A DNA stretch of 64,000 nt from Dermacentor variabilis (Eukaryota; Arthropoda; Arachnida; Ixodida; Ixodidae): NCBI RefSeq assembly GCF_050947875.1, contig NC_134570.1, positions 227,401,265 to 227,465,264 on the forward strand, read 5' to 3'. Shown here piece after piece: positions 1 through 12,079 of the stretch (positions within the stretch are counted from its first letter, which is position 1; every line of letters begins with the position of its first letter). Below the pieces are notes generated by a model. The model was not told where the DNA came from, made no database searches, and was given only the letters and a program-made list of their open reading frames with translations. A program made the translations under genes and the position numbers.

Positions 1-3000
1 AGACAGTATGTTGAAATAAATAAATAAGCCGTGACGTCCCCATGGCGGTATAACATCTGCTCCGCACCACCGCCAAGGTTGATCTAAATAGGTCGCGAAG
101 CTTCGGGCGAAAAGCGGTTCAGAACAAATTGTCACCGACATCAGCAGACGATAGTTACAGGAGCAGCGATCGAAGCGCGGCTACATATTTGAGGGAACAA
201 AGAATGGGAAAGAAAAAAGTGTTTTGCAAATAAAGCGAGACGCAGTTACATTCATTCAACGAAAATAAAATTCCTTATCAATTTTATATATGCGTGACAA
301 ATAAAGAAAAGACAACTCTATTTTATTTCATCATTATCAATAAATAACTTTTTTCAACGCCCATCATAAGAGGGAGCGTTGACGCCGCTATCACTGGCCA
401 GTCAATGTAGCTCTTGCAGTATTAAAAAAGGCGCGCTCGTAAAGTTCAGCTGTTACAATACGCACCCCTTAACACGTTGTGCTCTTTTGCTTGTCGACGT
501 TTGTCTGAATTTGGTGACGTGGGTAGCTTCGTCGATTCTCAACCTGTTCAGTAAAAAATAGTAAGTTACAACTGCCAGATAATTGTTTACTTTAGTTGTT
601 TTCGTGCGACTGCGCAGGCCAACGGGCTTGGCGTGCGACAATAGAACCACCACTCTACATCTAAAGCTTTCAATGGCCTCAAAAGAAAGTATGTTCTGTT
701 CAGGGGTGCGATTTCGACACCCGTACGGCTCACCCTTTGTTGCATCGCTTTCCGCGCTGAAAGATCGAAACGCCGATCAAGTCGAATGGCGGGGCATTTA
801 AATATACAGCTCTAATGGCAGACCACCAAAAAAAATTTCGCGCCTTTGAGAAGAAAATGACGTCACTTCTGTTTTTAACGGATATGGCGTCACATTGCTC
901 TTTTTCTTCCGCCGGAAGTGTTCACTCCTCGTGCAGACGGCGCTAAGCCCCATGAACCGCCATGTTTTGAACGTATGGGCTCCTATGGAATCTTCGCTAC
1001 CAGGTATATTTATCTTGCCACCGCAAAGATCAGCCGGGTTTTCAACGAAGGGAGCGATGGGGCGACAGACGAAGAGCGTCACTCCCGAAGAAGCGCGGCG
1101 CGAAAGCCGCCGCACCTTTTCACCACCACCTCGAGAACGGATGCGGCGACTTCAGTCCCATCCCGAATACCGCGCCGCCGGTGAAGCGGCGGCGAAACGT
1201 CAGCGACTTGCAGAAGAGCGGCACAACACATTGTACGTACTTTAATGACCTAGTGTTCATGGCTCTTTTGGGGGCTAACGAAGACACCACGCAGAAAACT
1301 TGGCCGAGTCTCCAAGCATAACCAAGCATAAATTTAACCGAACCAAAATAACCTAGTTGGGGTCGCCAGCTTCACTCTTTGCCCAGTCTTTGCGCCACCA
1401 GTGCGAAGCTGCCCCAGATTTTTTTTTTTTGAACAGAGAAGCTTTGTGCTTTCAGCGTGCATAATTTTACGCAATTCTTGAGGAGTTTAACACTTCCCTA
1501 AGTGGGATGCGAGCTACCCCGCAAGGCGCTCACTGCAAAAAATATCTCGCTTGCGGCATTAACTAGGCTGCATAAAATCTTTGAACAAGGGGAGTGAAGT
1601 AGAGCCAACTGCTAAGCTCGGTCTGATGTGTGCATGTGGATTACTGTACTATGTAATAAAGTGCTTCCTCTCGTCTTGTAGACCTGTACAACAAAAGCAG
1701 TGATAGAAAATATTTAGTGCATGTTGAGGTTCGCCAAGGAGCCCACATATGTACCTAATTTATTTTTTTACGAAGCTAAAGATGTTTAAAGGGCATGTTG
1801 CTGACGCATGAGGACGCGGAGAGTGAAAAAAACGATGTGGTGATGTCATTCCCAGGTTCATTGCGGGCAGCCCCAGCATTGTTTTTGTCTGTGTGCGTGC
1901 ACAAATTTCTCTGCGACCAATGACTGTATTTGCGGTAGATGAGCGAATGAAACAAAAAAGATGAAAGGTGGCGTTTATGGCGTTCCTGGTTTATGTTCGC
2001 TTGCGCTAACACCAAGCCTTTTAGCAAAAACCAACTCGTCCATGGTGGCCTACAAATGTGATCTTGCTTCATTTTTAAATTGCATGGCTAAACATTTGCT
2101 GCGCGTTCCGGTATTGCAAATAACGCACCTTTCCATTGTCCGCTCTCAGAAGCAGTGTCGCCAATTTTAATAATGCATCTCTGAGCTGCAAACACTTTGT
2201 GATGTTTGCACCACGCACTACATTGAAAATTCAAACGCGAAGCATGTGCTAGCTGCCATGTGCTGCCACCTTCAAAAGCCGCCAAATCTGCACACCAGCT
2301 GGAAGTAGCGCCACCTACGACTTTCATCGCTCCTCTGTTCGCTCCGCCGACTCCCGCCCGTTCCACTATCTCCTTCTAAACACTATTAGCGGCGAGAATT
2401 TGGAGTGGCGCCCTCTTGCAAGTGACGTCACGGCCAGGACTCCGCTCGCTCAGCTGCCACGCGTGCTCGTTCCCTTCGTGTATGCCTGGGGTATGGGTGG
2501 CTCAAGCCGTGCTTATTGAAGGGTATGTCGGCTTCTTTCTGCTGCTATGCCTGAACCACAGTTCTTTCTCCTAAAGCGCGAGAGACGATAAAATTTGCGG
2601 CTTGGATATCACAAGCTATGTAGCTGTACAGGGGTCTACTGGTTTTACAATGCATATGTGCACCGTGTCTGTCTATAGATTTTGCGTAAAAAGAATTTCT
2701 GCAAATTCAGCACGCGAAGTTGTGTATGATGCTTCGCTAAACACTTAACAATCGTAAGTATTTAGCTATGAGAAACACTGCATTTTACATGGAAGAAAAA
2801 TCTTGGTAATTGGCGTGAGCATGTTATCCGTGTTAGAAAGACACTGCCCAGCGAAACTGTCATCATGATGATTATTACTCTGGTGAGTTCTAGTCAAATA
2901 TGGTCATTTAGTAATGCGTAAAAGAAAGAGTAAGGCGCGCATTTCTTATGAAAAAGCTTGCTGCTATTGTCACCCCTCTCTGAAACAGGCCTCCAAAAAA

Positions 3001-3833
3001 CGAATTCCTCATGGCTGCTACTGGAAACACTACGGCGCTTCATGTAGAGTATTTACATAGTTGATTCACAAATAACATAGTAGCAATCACCTGAAAGAAA
3101 AGTTTCGTGCTTAAGATCGAGAGCCAATCAATTGCAAGCGATGAAATGTTTCATGGTGGCCCTCAGTAGCCTTCATCGACAATATGACACACCCCTCACG
3201 CAACGGTAGGAATCAACTGTCGGTATGGCGAGGCACGCGCTTTTCACGAAGCCCATCAGTTTACTATAACTTCGAATTGAAACCATAAAGCATTGTTTAC
3301 AGCGCCAATTGGAATGCCTAAAGTAATCTCGAGGTACTACAGCGTAGCTTAGAGTGCCTAGAAAAGAAAAATCCAAGCACCTTCTGCCTCACCATGTCTC
3401 GATGCAGCGTTGCTTAGTTATACAAACGGAGAACTATTTGCTTCGTCACACATAAAAGAGAACCTCACAAACCTCCATAAAGAAAACACCACAAGCCTTA
3501 CATATTTCACTTGATTTTTACCCTCCACTGGGGAATTATGATATCTTCAATATGTCCCTTACTACTAATGATTGACGCTTCGACTTCTTTCTGGCTGTAG
3601 CCATACGGTCGAAAAGGCATATTTCACAAAAAAATTTGGGCCGAGCATCCTGTGTCAGTTTGTCAAACATGTATATTTGCCGTCCTGTATATTTCTCAAG
3701 CAACAAGCACCAGTAAATTTCTCAAGTGAGTTTAACGCGTAGCACGGAAAAGGGAATATATATTGGTGCATTCCTTTTCATATTCTGGAAATAGCCGTCA
3801 GCCTTCATTAGCTTTACTTCAAATTACCGCCAC
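1..3833. other. Unassigned DNA, no convincing gene
   Basis: No reading frame here apart from the small candidate at 1057-1245 resembles a known protein. The stretch is AT-rich with scattered homopolymers, for example a T run near 1425. GC-richer patches near 800-1100 and 2380-2500 carry the word GTGACGTCA, which recurs near 4050 and 5890 and suggests old dispersed repeats. No terminal inverted repeats or duplications were found by eye. Confidence 0.5.
1057..1245 (+). CDS. Candidate Arg/Glu-rich small ORF, possible tick multicopy exon
   Basis: An ATG at 1057 opens 62 codons rich in Arg, Glu and Ala, with segments such as PEEARRESRR and HPEYRAAGEAAAKRQRLAEE. The style is like the low-complexity (D/H)PExRA-type proteins predicted in many copies in tick genomes, but that is memory of a style, not a search. 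A GTACGT word at about 1231, just before the stop, could be a splice donor, which would make this a first exon. An in-frame upstream ATG at 895 would add 54 residues with no recognisable features. The function is unknown and the frame may not be coding at all. Confidence 0.2.
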   Translation: MGRQTKSVTPEEARRESRRTFSPPPRERMRRLQSHPEYRAAGEAAAKRQRLAEERHNTLYVL

Positions 3834-5343
3834 TTAAAGGGCCCCTGAAACGGTTCGGACAAATTTTGTAGATCCGTAGGGTTCAGCTTAATTAGAACAT
3901 TCGCACCACAATTTAAGTGAAGCGTTACGTATTACTGGAGCTACAAGCGATTAGAAGTTACCCTCCTCCCTAGCCATGCTTTTCCTCCTCAACTCGTTCG
4001 CCGAGCGAGCGGGGCTAAGCTCCGCCTTCACTGGTTCAGCGTCACGATGCGACGTCACATCGTCCACTTCCGGTTGTTTTGGAGCCCGCCCCCACCCGCG
4101 CGAGACCTCTCCGCTAGCCGCTTGGCCGTCGACCCCAAGCGAGAGCTATCGAAGCAGCGTGCGTTGCGAGCATTCTGTCGTAGCGCCGAACATGTCTGGT
4201 ATTCCGTTAACCACACACTAGCGGTAACCACAGGCAAGCTGGTCATTTCGGCAAATGACTGGAGGCATAAACTCAAGCTGATGAAGGAACTTTAGCGTAG
4301 ATGTACGTGAGCGGCCTGATCGGTCTGCACGGTCCATACACTTGTTGGCGCAGCGCTTAACCAGCCAAACACAGCGCTAATATTGCTCTAAACAAGTGTA
4401 AAACATTTTAAACATTTATAAAAACAATGTGCTGATGATTACACTCCTGCGAAAAATACACACCAGCAACAAAGAAGAATATACTTCGTTGCTGCTACTG
4501 TGTATGGTTGAGCTCTGTGCCACCAGGTGGCTGCACCATGCAGACCATTCACATTTGCCCTTCTGCTCATCTCATGGGTCATCCCGTTACGGCACAGTCA
4601 AGTGGCCAAACTCTGTCCCCTTGCACTTTCGTTTGCCTAATACCGGACTCGCGAAACGCTATTGCGTTAGTAATCTTCCGGTGTAAAGTGACGGCCACAA
4701 ACACGCAAATCCTGGCGCCGATCGGATAGCGGCAGTCCGATGCCCAGCAGCCAGTTCGCTCGTACGCTGCCTTGCAGAGGGACACGATGTCGCAGCTTGC
4801 CACATTGCCACTCGCTATGTTTGCAGTCCACAAGGCAACAAAGTCGAATTATAGTGCTCGCGAAAAGACTGAGACCGATTCTGAACGCGGAGCTCTCGTC
4901 AAAATGGAGTACGTTGTAACACAAGCAGACGACACTTGCTGTGTGCCGGAAGTGCTCAAGTGTACTGAAAAATTATTCTTGTGCATTCTCTTTATGTTAC
5001 TTCCTTTTCATAAAAACAAATTAGCTAACATTCCAACTATTATGAAGATAATTTGTTTACCATAAAGTTGGAAAAATTATCAATCACGCGCCCTTGTCAG
5101 CCAATCGGATAGCTCGCCCCACTGACGTCGTATGGGTCATTTCGGTCATATGGGTAGGGGCGGCTTAAAATTCTGCCGAGCACTGTGCTGCGATCGGCAG
5201 CGATGTGCATTTTTAAAACCTTATAATAAATTACACGCTTTATGCGGGGCACTTAGATGTGTCAATTAATGATCAGAAGGACCTACTCTAACGACTCAGT
5301 ACGTTTGTAGAAAATAGTCAAAAGCGTTTCAGGGTCCCTTTAA
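3834..5343. mobile_element. Nonautonomous TTAA element with terminal inverted repeats
   Basis: The left end reads TTAAAGGGCCCCTGAAACG (3834-3852). The right end is its reverse complement with one mismatch (5325-5343). Both ends carry TTAA, the target duplicated by piggyBac-type and some other DNA transposons, so the element is about 1.5 kb including the duplication. No transposase frame is seen inside, only short frames without similarity. The interior contains a GC-rich patch near 4050-4150 with ACGTCA and a CCACTTCCGG word. It is best called a MITE-like or deleted DNA transposon. The superfamily is inferred from TTAA alone. Confidence 0.75.
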
Positions 5344-6253
5344 CATGAAGAACCACCTAATTTTGAGAAGCAGGTAAAGAAGCAAGTGGTGTTTGTAGAA
5401 TCTAAACTGCAATGTTAATGAAGTCCTCGTGTTACTGCCGAGCATTTCTGTGAAGAAATGCACAAATTCGATATTATACGGCGAACCACTCGTCATGAGC
5501 AAACCTGTTTTAGCAGATTAAAATCAAGGTAACTGTTGTAAAGGTCATATATAACCAGCGTTTGTGACATACTTGTTGCATCGCGGCATGCATGGTATCA
5601 TAACTGGATTATTATTAAATGCTATGTCTTTGCGGTTTTCGATCCGCTCATGAAAAACCCGCAATGGGCTGGTCTGCGCTCCTTCGGCTGGCACTGTAGC
5701 ATTGCCTTTGAGAGCTACATTGTTGTCTAAGAAATAAGCTCTGAATTAATTTTCGCAAATGAAGACGTCGTAAAAATATATTTGATATTACCGCCATAAG
5801 TATACAAGCAGAGATAACGAGTGCGAACAAATGAAAACACCGCAGAAAGCACCCGAACTGTAGCAGACGAAAGGCACGAGTCGGTGCCCTGACGTCACGC
5901 GAGCGGCACTCGACATAAGACTCCTCAAACTTGACAAAGTAGCGACACTCTCCGCCTTCGTTCCTCTTCGTTTCTCCTCTCTTTGGCGCTCCCTTTTAGG
6001 AGGTGAAACTCCCATCAGCGCGAGCGAGCGCGGGTGACCAGATAAGGTCACAATTTTTTTATGAGCGACGGGGCCGTATACAGTGGCGGCGCCATGCGGC
6101 GCGTCGTAGAAGCCACAGCGAAAAAAAAAAATGCAGCGTCCGGGCAGGCTGCTCCGGCGCGCTCTCAACAGCGGTAATTTCTTTCCAGGCCGCCAGCACG
6201 ATAACGGCTCCGCGGGCTTGTGACCTTTTCTGGTCGCCACAAACAGCGGAGTT
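5344..6253. other. Gene-free stretch with GC-rich repeat-like segment
   Basis: No supported gene. The segment 5880-6240 is GC-richer and contains CCTGACGTCACGCGAGCGG. It gives overlapping open frames on both strands, which is usual for GC-rich repeats, and it runs directly into the dispersed repeat copy at 6254. Confidence 0.4.
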
Positions 6254-6397
6254 TCCTCTCCTAAATGTTTCTTGCTCCGTGCTCCTAGACCATGGCTATA
6301 GTGTACTAGATTAGGTGTAGTGGGGCGCGGACTGGAGCCGCTGTGAAGCTATAATCCCAGGCACGCCTAGGTGGCGTTGCAGTACCTTTCACCTGGG
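6254..6397 (+). repeat. Dispersed repeat copy, left arm of an inverted pair
   Basis: Positions 6290-6324 match the reverse complement of 8031-8065 at 34 of 35 bases (CCATGGCTATAGTGTACTAG and onward). Weaker similarity extends outward (CCTCTCCTA at 6255-6263) and inward through GTGAAGCT, AATCCCAG, AGGTGGC to CCTTTCACCTGGG at 6385-6397. The two copies face each other around the THAP gene. No matching target duplication lies outside them, so I read them as two copies of one dispersed repeat and not as transposon ends. Confidence 0.7.
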
Positions 6398-7251
6398 TCA
6401 TCGTCCGCACTCCCGCATGCTCCCACCACTCAAGCGGCGTTCTGGCGCGCATCGAATGTATTTTATGAAGTCGATTCAATGCTAATTCTATGGACGCTTA
6501 AAAAAAAGAAAGCATGCAACACCACATATATTGTTTACAAGTATAGGGCTATGCGGAGACTTCGCGAAAAAAACAAGGAACCTTTTACCACATACAGAAC
6601 AGCATTTATTTTATTCAAATATACAGCACTGAAGGAAAAAGTACTGAGGAACCGCAGTTCACGTGCTCCTGCTGAGCTTAAGATGTTTAGCTTGCTGCCG
6701 TTTTGCGGCATTTCAGCTATTCAGACCCTTAACAAGGAAGTGCAAGCGCGTGAGTATGTAAAATGAAACAATTTTTACACTCACTTGTTCCCTGTGCTGG
6801 TCGCAACCAACAATGTTAGAGCTCAAAAAGTTTGCTTTAACATGCGACGCAACATCACAGATGATGTTGGCATGCAGCTCTGTTACACTAAAACATTTAG
6901 TGAATATATTTTCGCGTGCAAGCATGAAGTTGTACAGCCCTTTTGGTGGGTACAACAGTCCACCCAAGTCGCATTGCTCGAGGGGAGGCGGTCAGAAGCT
7001 GCTGCTGCTGGCTCAACTAGTAGTATCTTCTTACACGACGCACAGTTGAGGCTGAGCACGCATTTTCGTGCTACATATCCAGCAGTGTAGTATATAAGTC
7101 GCACTTCTCTCAATCACAAGTGAGAAGTGTTGAGCACTGCTGCGAGAGATTGTTTATAAAGAAATTTCTGCTTCCTCGAGTTTGCCTTGAGCAAGGATCT
7201 TATCAATCCTTTTTGGCCCAGGATGTGAGCATTCCCGGTCATCAACACAAA

Positions 7252-7821
7252 TCAGTGCGCTAACAATGCAGCACCAGCATAATTTTGAAATTTGTGCATA
7301 TCCCACTGATCGATCGGTTTGGGAACATTTTCAATGTCCACTGGAACGGCTGGCTCCACACATACGTCCGGTTCGTTGGGTTGCGGCGTTGCACAGCAGC
7401 CGTGTATGTCTTCATCACAGAATTTCTTTGTTCCGTCATCTTTCGTTGCTTCTTCACACCGCCTTTTCGGTGGCAGTCGTTCTCGAGTGGGCTTCTTCGA
7501 AAGATACTTCGGAATGTTCGGCAGTATAGTGGGCACGGCGTCCGGTGAAAGCGATGGCTTTCCACGTGGAAGGTGCACCTCTTTTCCATCAATCACATGC
7601 ACATAGTCTCTCAAAATGTACTTATCCTCGAAGTGCAACTCACAAAGAGCGTCAGTCAGTTCTAAAGCCTTGTCAGGGGGATGAAGGTTGCGCTCCCAAA
7701 TCCGGCGCTTGCATTCCTCATCGGGGACTCTAAACAATGAAAGTTTTGGCGAGTTTTTAGCGCCGCTATACCCCGTCATGCAACCAGGCGCGAAGCAATA
7801 GTTCCTGCGTCGAGGCTTCAT
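7252..7821 (-). CDS. THAP-type zinc-finger protein, probably a 5' exon or short gene
   Basis: The frame encodes about 189 residues from the ATG at 7821. The N-terminal 90 residues form a THAP domain: C9 and C14 (CFAPGC), W42, C60 and H63 (CELHF) supply the C2CH zinc ligands, and an AVPTI motif closes the domain. THAP domains bind DNA in transcription factors, cell-cycle regulators and P-element-like transposases. The tail after the domain is basic (KKPTRERLPPKRR), then acidic and Cys-containing, with no transposase or coiled-coil region visible. An ATG at 8001 is in frame, but its extra 60 residues look like translated upstream repeat, so I prefer 7821. The upstream region holds one copy of a dispersed repeat (7937-8097). 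The frame may continue through a splice site not identified here. Confidence 0.75.
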   Translation of the reverse strand: MKPRRRNYCFAPGCMTGYSGAKNSPKLSLFRVPDEECKRRIWERNLHPPDKALELTDALCELHFEDKYILRDYVHVIDGKEVHLPRGKPSLSPDAVPTILPNIPKYLSKKPTRERLPPKRRCEEATKDDGTKKFCDEDIHGCCATPQPNEPDVCVEPAVPVDIENVPKPIDQWDMHKFQNYAGAALLAH

Positions 7822-7936
7822 CGTGAAGAAAAAAACACAGTACACCATGAATATCGGAGCACAGCGAAGCGTCAACACACAAGAAGCACGTCGAGACAGG
7901 CAAGCCGGCAAGCACTCGCTGCGCCCCGGCGGAATC

Positions 7937-8097
7937 CCCAGGTGAAAGGCGCAGCTGTGCCACCTCGCGGCCGCTTGAGGTTTCTGGGATTTGAGCTTCA
8001 CGCGCGCAGCCTACCAGGGTCTTCCCTCGGCCCACTACACCTAATCTAGTACACTATAACCATGGCACCGCCTACAAGGCTTGAGCGTAGGAGAGGA
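7937..8097 (-). repeat. Dispersed repeat copy, right arm, upstream of the THAP frame
   Basis: This is the minus-strand partner of 6254-6397, with the near-identical core at 8031-8065. Read on the minus strand it leads into the THAP frame, so its core lies roughly 210-245 bases upstream of the preferred start and would fall in the promoter or 5' leader. A promoter role is inference from position only. Confidence 0.65.
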
Positions 8098-11000
8098 CAT
8101 TTTGCAGAGTGAATGCATGCATAGGAAGGCGGTGCACTTTAAGCGTTTGCGTTGGCTTTGTAGCTCCGAGTAACGTCGTGTACAGCAAATAATATCTGTA
8201 AGGAGGGTTATACCAATTCCGTGACGGTAGCATTCTTTCCTCTTTTGATAACTATCTTTTAAAGTGCCCAAACGATCACTAACACCTCGTGTGTTCTACA
8301 ATTAGGTACGTAATATTTGTCAAGCGCGAGTCGCAAGGTCTGGCTGCGAATGGTTGTAAATCACACGTTTACGATCGAACGCCAACATCCTGGGCTCCAG
8401 CAAGCCCTCACTAGAGGCCAAAATTCTGCGCCGTCCTTACCATGCGAATTCGCGGCGCGCATCAGCTATGAAGCACAGAGGTGGCAGAGGGTACGAACGC
8501 ACCAACCTTAATGCCCTACTGCAGGTGCGTCTCAGAGACCTAGTGGCCGTACGGACTCGTGCGACCGAATGAACGAGCGTGCGAATGACTAAACGAATGG
8601 TTAAACGACTAAACCAACGACAACTAAACCGGCCAGTGAACGCGCAGGCCACGGCACATTTTTCTTGCGAGTGGTCCACCGCCGCATCTTAACCTTCACA
8701 CACTTTAAAGATGACGCCAATTATCACGTTCGTCTCAAAGACCCATGATGCTGTCGTTCGGCGACGAACGCACCCCATAACTCGATTTCGGGAGAGCACG
8801 TACACTTTTCCTTCGTATCACAAATCCACGGGGCGACCGCCAACGACGAACACAAACAAAAGAGGCAAACAAATGTTTTTGCCTTTAAGAAGGCTAGTCG
8901 GTAGCTACACACGTCAAAGAACTGCTTTCCTAAGATGAGTTTTACGATCGAGCCTCAAATTATGTCAAAAGGACTGTGCTGAATCTTAAAGGTATCGTAA
9001 TCACGTTTTCGCGCACAGCCTCGCGTGCCCGTTTTGTAGGGCTGTTGGCGTACAAAACGATTAAGCGCTCATATAAACAAAGTACACGTCACGTAGGAAT
9101 CATATTATTGCGTGCAGAAAAATGGCAACATTCTAAGTGAACTGTGCAATATCTGCTACGTTACAGCCTGCAACAAATTACGCAAGCCTGGCACACACTT
9201 CCTATGAGAGACTCGCAACTTGCCTCGCGTAGTCGTGTGGAATATGTTAGGTTGAAGCGCTCCGTGCCAAGTCAATGAATCCCTGTCTTTATTCTTAACC
9301 TGTCTCGTCGCTACCACGAAGAGCTTCTTGCCTTCGCTGAAACTATTTTGGCATTCGAAAGCGCAGCACATCATGGTCAGAGAAAAAAAAAAGCGACGTT
9401 TCACTTGCACGAACTTAGTCTAAGACGTTCGCAAACAAAACAAGACGGAAGAGCAACGGCGACAACAGGCGCTCCTCGCCAGTCGGTACACGCTCCTCAA
9501 TCAAAAATGGCGGTGGAACGCGACTCTCAAAAGCAGCCGGCGCGAAGGCCCACGCGATGCCATTAGGCCAATAGCGACGCGGCCTCGGCCAGGGGGCATT
9601 CTTCAAAGCATGTCGCTACTTTGAGGATCCGAACATAATCTTAACAAGTGCACAAGCTCTGCGCGGCGGAGTTTAAGAGAAGTACGCCGAACAAGAGCTT
9701 TCTCTGCAAGGTCCAGTGCGATGGCTGAGGGGCGCCTTCGTCACTGAAATCTGCAGCGCAACTCTTGTAATGCGCCATTTTACCTTGCTGGCTCATGACA
9801 GTCTCGCGTACGCCGGTTTCGACAATATGTTTGATCTATACAATTTTTTTTCGTTGCCTTTGCTGTGAGCGCGGGTTTTCAAGACCCTCCATTTCTTTTT
9901 AAACAAATTTCTTGTCATAATTATTGGGGGAGTTAAAACGGCCTTCATGTAATACAGCACATTGGCAGGTTGTTTCTGCGTTCGTTTGGCAATGCATTAC
10001 ATCTTTAAAGCAAGTTAAGCAAGCTCCGAAAGAAAAGGTGCGCATTCTTGCACGCGTAAGTTTTAATAGTGGCACCAGGAGTCTGCAATATGTTCGGCTT
10101 ATTTCTTAACACATTCTGTCAGATGGACTGCACCTGTATGCCTTTCTCGTTCACTGCGTCCAGGCAAGTGTTGCATATGTCCACAGAAAACCGGTGGAAG
10201 TTCATCTCTAAACTAGACGTATTCTATACACGCGCGCAAGGTGCTGAAAAACACATTTGTTTTCATGATTTTGTGACACTGTTACGCTTTTTTGTTACAT
10301 TTGCTTACATTGTTAGATAGATGTCCAAGATATTAAACCATGTGATGTGTTCTTACACCACCTTTAAGAGGATACGTTGCAATATGTATGTCATTCCGTC
10401 TTACTCCTGGTTGTCAGCTGCATCAACACGGCATTCACGCTGTATCAGCAGCTCGCAAATCGATGCCTGTTCACCGACGACAGCCCTGTAACGAAACGAG
10501 TGAACGAGCGTCCAGCACCAATTAAAATTCAGTGTTCATGAGAAGAATCTATACAGAAGCGCCTAATTAATAGTTGCGGCTTTGCACTCTAAGCACGGTA
10601 ACTTATAATAGAAGTACGCATTTTCACATATAAATACATGTTACGTTTCAAGATTTTTGCATGATTTCCCGTTACTTCGTACTCGTATTTATTATTTATT
10701 TGTTGGCTAATCGCTCCCTTTCTTCTTCAGCATGCTTTTATGGACTGAACACTATTAACACCGTTCAATAACACGTCTTTCCCAAATAAAACAGTATTTA
10801 CTTTGAAAAGTTTCTTTTTCTAAATTAGTGTAACCCGCCCAAGTTTTGATGGATCCCTCAGGTATGTGCCTAGCAACAATTTGTCGGCTACTACGGAAGC
10901 AGCGACTACATGAGTCTGAAGCGAACGAGCTTCTGGCTGCCATGCCCTTCTTGGGGTTACCTGAGAAGACAGGAAAGACATGCTGTGGTTGAACGCAGTT

Positions 11001-11290
11001 AAACCAAGTCAGTCGAGCGATAGCACGGTTTTGCTTGCTCAGGGCGCGGATAAAGACGCTGCTCGGAGCGGCAGCAGCAGCGAGTGAATTGACGACCTTG
11101 ATTCTGCGTCTCGCTTCAACGCGAACTAAGCGTCGAATGCACAGCGCATACGAAGCTACCAGCCCTTGTCGCCCTTTGCACGCATCGCAGATGTCTGTCA
11201 GTCAGTCAGTGTTTCATTTTCACCAAACAAACGCATCTGTAAAAAAAGGGAGACGGCGAAAAAGCTGCGGATACTGCAGCTTTAACGTAT
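8098..11290. other. Gene-free stretch
   Basis: No frame longer than about 85 codons, and none resembles a known domain. Near 8565-8630 there is a quasi-repetitive run of CGAATGA/ACGAATGG/ACGACTAAAC words. The rest is AT-rich DNA without detectable inverted ends. It is probably intergenic or intronic. Confidence 0.5.
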
Positions 11291-11311
11291 TGTTACGGGA
11301 ATGTTGCGAGT

Positions 11312-11864
11312 TATGGGGATGCGCGACTCTCACGCGTCCCCTGATGTGTTGTTTTCCCGCACGGCTCGCGTCTCCTGTAATCCGGCTTCGCCGCGTGGCC
11401 TGGCGCTCGCGGCAGTCGGAGTGGTTGAGGCGCAGTACGGGAGATGGCGCGAGTGTTGCGCTGCTAAGGCCGCCGACAGGCGGGGTTACTTGGGCGCCGA
11501 AAGACAAGGCGCTTCCTCTTTCCGGGCGGATCGGCGAACAGCGCGGACGTCCTGCGCGCGCGCCGACCCATACTTCTGCGAGACCGCCTCGCGTGGCCTG
11601 CCTTCAAACGCGCCACCGTTCGCATGACCGTACGCGCGAACGATCAGGCGTTGGGATCCAGCATGGGGCGAACATATTCGCTCGTTATCCGGTCGCGGTG
11701 AGTCGGACTTCTAGATTTGTCGCGCGCCCACCGGCATGTTTTGTGGATAGCAACTCGGCTAGCAGGCATTGATCTATGAAAGGTGCAATAAATGCCCTTG
11801 TGATTGTTTGCACTGCTGTGTTGTCGTTCCTTTGTCCCAAGATCATGGGTGTGAGAACCCCACA
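11312..11864 (+). mobile_element. Solo LTR inside the Gypsy-3 3' LTR
   Basis: A 553-bp insertion starts TATGGGG (probably TGTGGGG originally) and ends CCCCACA, so the ends are short inverted repeats typical of LTRs. It is flanked by a perfect 4-bp duplication GAGT (11308-11311 and 11865-11868), and removing it restores alignment with the other Gypsy-3 LTR (GAGT followed by AAAGAAAGACTG). An AATAAA signal at about 11786 fits plus orientation. The GC-rich open frames across it have no protein similarity. The internal region is absent, consistent with LTR-LTR recombination. Confidence 0.8.
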
Positions 11865-12079
11865 GAGTAAAGAAAGACTGTATTTACAATATATATAGAT
11901 GAGTCAGAGTAGTTAAGATGGCTGACCGAGAACAACACGCCGCAGCCCAGTCTCGCCGATCTTCTTCTTCCGCCTTCTTCTTTTATCCTTCCCTAACAGG
12001 ACTCCTGGGAAGTGAAGTGCCGTCTCGGTGCATGGTATGGCGAAGAATTGTAAGCGAAGTATGGCTTCAGCCGCGAAAC

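Noticed and set aside
5788..6240. 150-codon minus frame and overlapping plus frame
   Set aside because: Both strands are open over the same GC-rich repeat-like segment. No domain recognised.
6290..8065. P-element-like transposon with terminal repeats around a THAP domain
   Set aside because: No target duplication, similarity continues outside the core, and no transposase beyond the THAP domain. Kept only as an inverted repeat pair.
11035..11772. 245-codon open frame on the plus strand
   Set aside because: It runs through the solo LTR 11312-11864 and flanking LTR DNA. No protein similarity; GC-rich repeat effect.
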